From Pelagophyceae sp. CCMP2097 (taxonomy: Eukaryota; Sar; Pelagophyceae), in contig MU657228.1 in assembly GCA_026770575.1 (NCBI GenBank), forward strand, positions 142,544 through 159,538: DNA of 16,995 nucleotides, written 5' to 3'. Below, in pieces: positions 7,388 through 14,755 of this stretch; position 1 is the stretch's first letter, and each line of letters begins with the position of its first letter. The notes below the pieces were generated by a model that made no database searches, had not been told where the DNA came from, and saw only the letters and a program-made list of their open reading frames with translations. The position numbers and the translations under genes were made by a program.

Positions 7388-8811
7388 TCAGGGCGCGCCC
7401 CGGGCCGGGGCGTATGCGTCGTCGGCCGTCGCCACGGACAGCGGCGCGGGCCTCGGCGGTTGGCGTTCGTGGCGTTCGGCAGCGCGTTGCTCGTTATCGT
7501 CGGCGAGCTCTTTGTGCTCCACGAGCGCCCCCCTTACAAGCGCCGCGCACTCCGCGCTTCCGCCGCAGCCGTGGGCGACGGCGCTGTCGAAGAGCTCGAG
7601 GGCGTCTTCGACGCTGCGCGGGACGCCGTGGCCGTATAAAGAACAAAAAGCGAGACCGCTCAACGCCGCGGAGCTGCACGTGTCTGATGCGCTGCCAGAA
7701 GACGAGCAACCCGCCACCGCCTGGCCGAACCAAAACGCCGCCTCGCCGCGCGACCGCGCCACGCCCTTGCCTTCGTACAGCCTACAGGCGAGACGGTCGT
7801 CGTCGATGCGCACAGGGGCAGGCCGGTTCGCACTGAGGGGCTGTCTCCCGTATAGGGTTCTCCTGTATAGGGTCACCGCATAGGGTTCTCCCGTATAGGG
7901 TCACCGTATAGGCTCCGTCGACGGACCGTCTCCGGGCCTGGTTCTCCGGTAAAGACGCCGCCACGCACATCTTTGCCAACATCGTCTGCGCGTCGGCGTG
8001 GCCCTGCCGCGCCGCGAGGCGCCACCACTTGACCGCTTCCACAGCGTCGGGTTCGGCAGTGGCTCCGCCGTAGTAAAAAGTGCCGAGGGCGAATTGCGAC
8101 GGTGGCAGCCCTTTCGCCGCCGCGCGTGCATAAAAGTGCGACGCTTTATGCAAATCCACGTCGCAACCGAGGCCGTGCGCGTAGCAGCCGCCCAAAGCCT
8201 GCTCGGCCTCTGGGTGGTTTTGAGCCGCGACGAGTTGGTATAGATCGAAGGCGTGGACCAAGTCTTTCTGGAGACCCATAGCCCCGACATGATAAGCTCT
8301 TGCAACTTGCAGCGTTGCCGCCAGACTTCCTTTGGCGACGTGGCTTTGCAGCCGTCTTAAAGATTCCGCGGCGCCGGCGACGGGCGCTCGGCAGTAAGGG
8401 CACTTCCTCGCCGGCCCATGCCGTACCAAAGCGTCAAAACAAGGTGTACAAGCTGATTTGCAGCAGCACGGCCACAGCCGCTGGCCGTCGAAGCGCAAAG
8501 GCAGCAGGTCGAGGCCTAATAGGCCGGTCTCTTCGCAGCTCCGGGAGCACTCTGCGAGGAGTTTTCTTATTCAGATGTCTGCAAATGCTTCGACGCGGTG
8601 CCGTGCAGAGCGCGCAGGTGCCGCGCCACTCTTGCTCGGGCTGCCGCGCGAACGCGTCGGCGGCGGGCGCGACGCGTGCCGGCGGTGACCGTTGTGACTG
8701 TGGGCGCGCCGCGAAACGGAGCAACGAAGCCACGCGCGGCGAGACGGGTTCGTCGTCGACCTTGGAGTCCAAGCGCCTTCGGAACCGGAGGTCGTCCGAG
8801 GCGCGGACCAT
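7388..8811 (-). CDS. RING-like and Sel1-repeat protein
   Basis: Three exons: 8811-8595, 8515-7969 and 7781-7388; 385 residues. Introns 8516-8594 (gtcgaag...tattag) and 7782-7968 (gtgcgtgg...cctgtag) have matching phases. The first completes the zinc-binding motif; the second completes a Sel1 repeat (AQTMLAKM joined to LYEGKGVARS). Residues 66-114 form a RING-like motif: CALC, then LWPCCCKSACTPC, then CPYCRAP. The rest is about five Sel1-type repeats, for example EQALGGCYAHGLGCD, FALGTFYYGGATAE and LSGLAFCSLYGHGVPRS. Sel1 repeats are TPR-like scaffolds and RING domains usually recruit ubiquitin-conjugating enzymes, so it may be an E3 ligase or an adaptor. The histidine usual at the fourth or fifth RING ligand is replaced by Cys, so E3 activity is uncertain. 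The ATG at 8809-8811 is the first in frame; further upstream exons cannot be excluded. Confidence 0.85.
7782..7968 (-). repeat. Intron carrying tandem CCCTATAC repeats
   Basis: The second intron of the RING-Sel1 gene. About 7845-7915 alternates CCCTATACGGTGA and CCCTATACGGGAGAA units (minus strand), giving a higher-order period of 28 bp and five CCCTATAC/CCCTATGC cores. The array is central; the splice ends are repeat-free. Confidence 0.8.
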
Positions 8812-9404
8812 CGCGCGGGCGCGAAGCCGAGCTGGGAGGCCGCGGAGGCTTTCTCAGTGAAGCAATGCGGAACGTTGAAGAAAGTGGAGAGTTGAATAGA
8901 GTCTCCTTGCGAGCCATGACGATTCTGCCTCTCGGCGTTACGTTTTCGACGTCTTCCGACCGATCTATCGTCCTCAACTTGAAAAACTGACGTTCTTTGC
9001 GAAAACGGTCGACGATGACATCGACATGAGGGTTTTAATTTATATTCCGATTGGATTTGATGAAACGTCATCCAAATCAAAGTCATGATCAAGGTAGGAA
9101 GTTCCGTCCCCTATTGGATTCTGCTCCCTATTGGATTCGGAATGGCCAATGAGAGGGCTTGAAAATGCAATTTGTTCAGAAAAAGCATTTTTGCACCAAT
9201 CCAAGAGCTTAAAAAGTGTGAAAAAGTTCAGAAGAAGGTTGGAATCCAATAGGGGATCCTGAATCCAATAGGGGAAAGGACTTCCTACAACATAGTCGAA
9301 ACCTCGCCGAGCCGGGAGCCTTCTTGGTCGTCGAGGTACAGCGAGCCAGGGCCCGGAGCTGGCGGTCCGCACGGACCCATCGCGTCGGACGCATGCTTAG
9401 GACG
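8812..9404. other. Intergenic region with MITE-like insertion
   Basis: Gap between the RING-Sel1 start and the end of the glycosyltransferase gene, both minus. Positions 8812-9000 look like upstream sequence of the RING-Sel1 gene. Positions 9030-9300 are AT-rich and dominated by the inverted-repeat element at 9094-9288. A further weak inverted repeat (ATTTGATGA with TCATCCAAAT) lies at about 9055-9079. Confidence 0.6.
9094..9288. mobile_element. MITE-like element with about 45-bp terminal inverted repeats
   Basis: The left arm 9094-9138 begins GTAGGAAGT and contains CCCTATTGGATTC twice. The right arm 9242-9288 is its reverse complement with a few mismatches and small indels (GAATCCAATAGGGG twice, ending ACTTCCTAC). 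The 195-bp unit is AT-rich, codes for nothing recognisable, and has an inner inverted pair (GAAAATGC and GCATTTTT). Long inverted repeats on a short non-coding AT-rich body are typical of miniature inverted-repeat elements. I see no clear target-site duplication, so the family is unknown. Confidence 0.75.
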
Positions 9405-12400
9405 TCATCTCGCCGGGTCGTCCCAGGGTCGGGAGAAGTTGTTCAGGCCGTACGCCGACTCCTCCGCCCCCGTATGCGCAAACGTCATGCGCGGCAGGTA
9501 CGCCACGCGCAGGCCCGAATCGTGGAACGCCAGCGAGAACGACTGCTCGAAGCGCGCATCGCTCGCGCTGAAAACCTATCGGTGCAGTCGCCTCCGCCAA
9601 TGAGCACACGTCGGATGCGACTCCGCACCGGCGGCCGGCCCAGGGCCTACGCGATGCACCGTCAGGCGACGGAGCCGCTCCTCTTTGGAATTTGGCAAGA
9701 ATCGATGGGGGCAAGAGGCTTTTGTCGATTGGGGGCGCACCTCGTTAAAAGTACATCTGATCGAGTCCAAGTCCCACACAGCCGGGTTCAAGGTAAATCC
9801 GGGCCAGTACGTAAACACGTGCGCCGGCTCCAGCGTGCCAAACTCGTGCAGCCGATACTTTACGCCGCCGGATGTGTGGCGCGGCCAGCCTACAACGGTG
9901 ACTTCGAGGCCCCAAAACAACGGACCGCACGCACCGGCGGTGCCGAGGACGTCTGCGCCGCAATGCTCGGAAACGGCGTAGGCGCAGCCGCGAGAAGACT
10001 GGTCGTTGAGCAGGACTTGGGCCAAGGGCTCGCCCTGTCTGGCGGCGTGCCTCATGATTGCGATGGCGTCGAAGACGACGTCCATCGCATTCGCGCCGGG
10101 CAGCGCGAGCCAGTCGTCCTCGAGGTATAAAAGGTACCGTGTCTCGACGAGGCGGAGGAGGAGGTTCATCGAGTGGGCGTGGCCCCTTGATCGCGGCGAC
10201 TTTAGCAAAAAGTCGATTTCCGGAAACTCTGCCGCCATTTCGGCGCGGTCCTCCTGCGAAGACGAGTCGTCGACGACGATGACGCGGCAGGCGACGCGGA
10301 AGAGAGCGTCGTCGAGGGCGCGGATCAAGCCGCGCATCGTCGCCTACGTCCGGGACCCCTCGTGCAGCCGCATCCCTCGCGAGGGACCGCTGATGCCCAA
10401 AGGCCGACGTCGAATAAGCGGGGAGTGCTTGCCTGGAAGTGCTTGAGCCTCTTGCACGTCGTCAGCGCGATTGTGACGAGGCAGCCGCCACCGGGGCCGT
10501 CCGCGGGGAAGCAGCGCCGGACGTCTCTGCTCGGCACGACGTCACTGCGTCGCCGGTTCGCGGCGGCCTCGGTGTCCCTCGACGCTCTTTGTGCGATCCA
10601 TTTTGGGCTCTGCGCCTCTGGCGTCAAACGGTCCAGCTCCTCTTTCAAAGATCGCATCTCGCCGTCGTCGAGGCCGCGCCGAACCCCGAACCAATTCGCA
10701 AGCTGCGAAAGGTCGTCGCCGTAGCGCACCTCAAGCTGCCACTTTTCGGCGTCCGGTTGCGCCGCGCCGTTGAATACGAGGCTGTGCGTCGCCACGATGT
10801 CTGAAGATTCCGCGGGCGCGCCGTTGTGCAGGACCGCGGCGAGCCACCGCCGCTTGACCGGCTCGGCGCCGATGTGTTTGGCGAACTGCTCTGACGCCTC
10901 GGAAGCGGACGTCGTGACGGCGGCAATAAAGCTCGAAACCGCTTGCCTAGGGCACCATGTGGACAAGGCAGCCAAAGGGTTTCCAATCGCGAGCATGGCA
11001 TCACAAGAAGTGCAGCAGGCAAAGGACGTACGTGATTGGATCGACGTGTGACAGTTTCACCGCGTACTTCGCCCCATCCAAGTCCGGCTCGGCGCTGTCC
11101 CCCGATTCGACCCACTCCCACCCAAACGGCCGCGCAGCGTAGCCCGGCCGCGCAGCCTGCGGCGAAAGCGGGTGCCGAGACGCCTCTGCAGCCTCGCCTG
11201 CGGGCGCTCGTGCGTGTCGCCGATTCGCATGGAGGGCGTCCCTCGCGAGGATGGCGGCGTCGGTGCCCGTCGGTGGCGTGGGCCGAGGGACGGCAATTAT
11301 GTGTTCGAAGAAGTCTTGCCACTCCGTCACCACGCCAACGTCGTCATAAAGTGAAGAGTTCGCGGCGAGGATGCTCATCCGAAGCTCGCTCTGGCGCGTG
11401 GCGTTGAGCGCGATGCCGACGCACGCTGAAACGTACTCTTTCGCTGAGTGCGTGATACATTCTGGACAAGGATTTCCCATCTTAGCGTACATGCCTCTGG
11501 TGAGCTGTAAAACAGAAGTCCGCTCCTCCCAGAGCACGATTGGCGCCCCGACGGAGAATATTTCTAAAGATGACCGACCGCCGCCGACGGGGAACGGATC
11601 CAAAACGACGTCTGCCAGTTCTGCGAGTCGAACAAATTCGTCAAAAGCAAGCCTTCGAAAGAAGACTACGCGCTGGCGCAACGAGGAATCGATGCCCGCG
11701 TCCCACCTGCGCGCCAAAGCCGCCGTCCACTCGGACTGCTGCGCTTCCGGCATGGCTATGATACCGTCTGGATCTTCTTCTAACAGTTGCGCCATAATCG
11801 CGTCAAAGTCGGGATGCAACTTGTACAGCGTCTGCGGCACGAGGTACAAGCGCTTGTGCGGCACTGCAATGATGTCCGCCTTTTCCAACGTCCGGCGAGG
11901 TTGCACGGGCGGCGAAAAGCACGTGGTCAAACCGTCCATGAGCCAAAGCCGTTCAGAATAGTCTTGCTGCGCCAAAACGGCGTCGGCGTCCTCGAATAAA
12001 GCGCTGCTGACGAAATAGTCCAGGCCGCCGGCGTTTGGAGAATCGGCGTCGGCGCGCGAGATGCCCGACGTGACCTACGGCAGAGGGAGCGTCACATTGC
12101 TCTCACGACTGACTCCGTTGAACTGGCGCTTCGGTTTTCCACCCGTACGCGGGCTCGTACCGCGTGGCCCCAGAAGAGCACGGACCTAGAGGGCGGCCCG
12201 TCACGGACCTAGACGGCGGCCCCCCCAGAAGAGCACGGACCTTTTTGCGAGTCTGGCAAAGGCGAGGAAGTACGTCATTGAGTGCATGCCGACCTCGCAA
12301 AAGACGATCACGTCGAGTTGCTGCGCTGAAACAGCCTGCTGCGCGACCTTGATATTCGTAGAAGACAGGGCCACGTAGACGTCCACCGCCGATTTCGCGC

Positions 12401-14162
12401 CTTCGGTGAAAGCGTCTGCAACGGCGTCCTCGGACGACACGTGCAGGAGCACGACGCAGAACCGGTGGCGGTCCAGTCTCGAGATGACGCCATGAGTCAA
12501 AAGGCCGACAGAGTGCGTAAACACAAACGAGCTCAGAAAACCGACTCGGATCTTCCCTTGCGAGCCCGTCATCGCCGACGCGCTCGCCGTGACGTCGACT
12601 GCAGAAGACAGAGCGTGCGGCACCCGAAAGTCGAGCGACGGCGACGCGCGCCAATACACTTGCGCCAGCGCCCTCCTCGGCGGCAGGTCCGCCACGCCAA
12701 TGTACTCGAGATAATACCCAAGAGCGCCGGAGCCCGTGGAATGGATGGGGTCGTCGATTCGGAGCGTAGGCCGCCGCAGTAGATCGGACAATCCGCTCGT
12801 GTAGTTTCGGTGCACGGCCAAGGCGTGCGCGTTGGACTCGTAAATGTGCGGGATCAAGCACGTCGCCAGCTGCAGCCTTAGAGCGTCGGCGTCGGGCGCG
12901 TCGGTGGCAATGTCTAAAGCTTTACGGTATAACCCTTTCGCCCTCTCCACATCCCCGCGGTAGCCGTAGTGGTGCGCCAAGGAGGCGACGGGTTGGTACA
13001 CTGTGGCGTCCGCTTGAGCCGCGCGCTCCCAGAGTTCCAAGGCGTCTTCGATGTTCCCCGCTCTATGTTCGATTTGCCCAGCATTGTGCAGCATCGCCGC
13101 ATTCAAAGGCGCCATCTCCACGCCGCGCCGCGCCATTTCGACGGCCTTGTCGATTTCGCCAGCGTCGCGCAGGTAAATGGCGAGGTTCCCCACCGCTTGC
13201 AGCGAAGACGGTGCGAGCTCTATGGCTTCGCGGAGAGCCGCCACAGCACCGACAGCGTCGCCGAGGCCGTCTAGAACTAAAGCGTAGTCGTTTAGCATCA
13301 CAACGCGGTCCAGCGGCCCTCCTGAAAGCGCCTGGTCGCTCTGGAGCGCTCTGCGGTAAAAGGGGGCAGCCTCGTCTCGTCGGTCCACATCGTAATGCAG
13401 CATGTTCGCCAGATTCAGCGCCGCGTGGCCGTGGCCCGGCTCCAGTCGGAGGCTCAGCAGCAGCGCCTCCTCTGATGCTGCGAACTCTTTGCGGCCGCGG
13501 AGCACCTAGAGGGCGGCACCTCTGCAAGCGCCCGTGTGTATATCTCGCCTCTGTCATGCCGCTGACGACGCCATTGCCACCGTCCGGCTCTTCCGACAGT
13601 TTTGCCGACGCGGGTTTTCGCGACTCCACGAGTGTTTTCGACGTTTGCGGCGTACTCCGCGCTCGCGCCGCAAACCGCATCACCGGCGCAGGCCCGCGCC
13701 TGCAAGGTTACGTGAGGCACCGACGCGCAGTCGCTCTCAGAGGCGCACCGCATAATCGAGCGCCGAGAGCGCTTCGTTGGACCGCGATCCGGAATGGTGC
13801 AGCGCGGCGATGCCGTGCCACGCCCGCGACCGCGTGTACCTGCGCGGCGCCGTCGGAGGCGGTCAAGGGCGGAGGCGCCGCCGTCGGAGGCGGCCAAGCG
13901 CCGTCGGAGGCGCCGCCGCGGGAGTCGATGCAGCGACGCACCCGCTGCCGGCGAGGTCTGCGACGCGCTGGAAGCGCCGCAGCACGTCGTCGCGCGGCGC
14001 CGCGCCGGCGGCGTGCAGACGCAGCGCGTCGTCCAATTCGGCCTCCAGCGCCGATTCCGAGCCGCCTTGCGAGCCTTGCAAGGTGCCGTCGCCTCCGACG
14101 CCTACGACACCGTCAGCCGCCGCCGCTGCCGCGAGCAGCGCGCAGAGCGCCGCCGCGACCAT
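9405..14162 (-). CDS. Signal-peptide TPR / GT41 (OGT-like) / GT2-like glycosyltransferase fusion
   Basis: Nine exons: 14162-13942, 13839-13749, 13699-13625, 13505-12241, 12185-12161, 12074-11032, 10946-10433, 10343-9741 and 9575-9405. They total 4008 nt, 1335 residues, and every junction phase matches. Residues 1-18 (MVAAALCALLAAAAAADG) are a signal peptide. Residues about 75-330 are TPRs such as FAASEEALLLSLRLEPGHGH. A GT41 domain follows: KIRVGFLSS with its His (about 460), SVLFWGHAVTSGIS, LYKLHPDFD (Lys about 644, the place of the human OGT UDP-binding Lys) and DPFPVGGGRSS (about 718). After a linker domain of unknown type (about 880-1060) comes a GT-A-fold, GT2-like domain: VTIALTTCKRLKHFQ, VVDDSSS (about 1103), YLEDDW (about 1153) and YLPRMTFAHTGAEESAYGLN near the end. 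Inference: a Golgi or secretory glycosyltransferase with two active domains. The weakest point is whether the GT41 and GT2 parts are one transcript; a strong donor (gtacgt) and phase-matched acceptor join them. Confidence 0.82.
9576..9740 (-). other. Last intron of the glycosyltransferase gene
   Basis: Donor gtgcgc after GAG, acceptor ccgatag before GTT, phase 0 on both sides. Splicing joins SIRCTFNE to VFSASDARFEQSFSL, as expected across a GT2-like domain. An AG used four bases past a second candidate (ttttcag) would break the frame, so the TAG site is preferred. Without splicing the frame ends in a stop at the acceptor. Confidence 0.7.
10344..10432 (-). other. GC-AG intron
   Basis: The exon ends CAC TTC CAG and is followed by gcaagc, the classical GC donor context (CAG|GCAAG). 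The acceptor is ggacgtag, then GCG ACG ATG. Splicing joins KRLKHFQ to ATMRGLIRALDD in phase 0, inside the GT2-like domain. No usable GT donor lies at the place the family alignment requires. Within the intron is a palindromic CCCTCGCGAGGG. Confidence 0.65.
12186..12240 (-). other. Intron that equals one unit of a 55-bp tandem duplication
   Basis: A 20-bp sequence at 12168-12187 recurs exactly at 12223-12242, 55 bp away, and its core also occurs at 12202-12210. The inferred intron is exactly 55 nt. Its donor (gtccgtg) lies in the upstream copy of the duplicated AGGTCCGTG, and its acceptor AG is in the next full copy. Splicing joins FARLAKR to SVLFWGHA and restores the GT41 motif; reading through gives a stop soon after because 55 is not a multiple of three. 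The pattern fits intron birth by tandem duplication of an AGGT-containing exon segment. Confidence 0.75.
13840..13941 (-). repeat. Intron with CGCCGTCGGAGGCGG repeats
   Basis: The first intron of the glycosyltransferase gene (donor gtgcgtc, acceptor gccgcgcag). It contains three copies of CGCCGTCGGAGGCG on the plus strand at 13848, 13879 and 13899, plus partial ones. Splicing joins DLAGSG to YTRSRAWHGIAAL in the first TPR, phase 2. Confidence 0.6.
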
Positions 14163-14755
14163 GGCGTCCAGACGTGCGCTTGCGCGCCGCGTCCGTGGTC
14201 GCTGAAAGTGTCCGCTCGAATCTCGGGGATTTGAATGGCGTGCCTGCGATTTGAATTTCTTGGGATTCCGAAGAACTCCAAGAACCTTCAAGGCGTTGGC
14301 GGGTGCAGCGCCCACCCCTTCTAAGCGCCGGCATGGCGGCGCTGCGATGCGGCGAGGCGCCGCCGCACGAGCAGCTGCGGCGTTTCACGTACCGCGGCAC
14401 GTCGGTCCGTCGCCGCGTGGGATATCAAATCCGATATCCGATATCCGATATCCGATATGGGATCATGCAGCCACTCCCGTGGGGACCCTGACGCATATGC
14501 GATGCTATACAGGGTTGGGCCGTATCCAACTGATCCAATGTGGGCTGGTGGGATAGCAGAAAGGCGGACCAGGTCCCATCAAGGCGACTCCTAAGCGCCT
14601 ATAGTTAAACTATAGCCCAGGGGAGCAATTCCTTTAGGTCCACGGCGTGCACGAGGAACGCCGCCTCCACGACGCTGAAGCCGACGCCCACGTCAAGAGC
14701 ATGATCGGTGCGCACCCTCATCCCAAAGAGCAAGGGACAGCGGTCGCGCACTTGC
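14163..14755. promoter_or_regulatory. Divergent intergenic region between two genes
   Basis: Upstream of the glycosyltransferase gene (minus, ATG at 14160-14162) and upstream of the plus-strand gene whose tentative ATG is at 14756. It should hold both promoters. It includes a CCGATAT tandem repeat (14431-14458) and an 8-bp-arm palindrome (CTATAGTT-A-AACTATAG) at 14599-14615. An extra 5' exon for the plus gene could begin near 14637, after cctttag, but I cannot place its start. Confidence 0.45.
14431..14458 (+). repeat. CCGATAT tandem repeat, 4 units
   Basis: Four exact 7-bp CCGATAT units, preceded by the related GGATATCAAAT. The repeat creates overlapping GATATC palindromes. It sits in the divergent intergenic region about 270 bp from the glycosyltransferase start. 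Confidence 0.9.

Noticed and set aside
9040..9372. Minus-strand frame across the AT-rich intergenic DNA
   Set aside because: It is the translation of the MITE-like inverted repeats.
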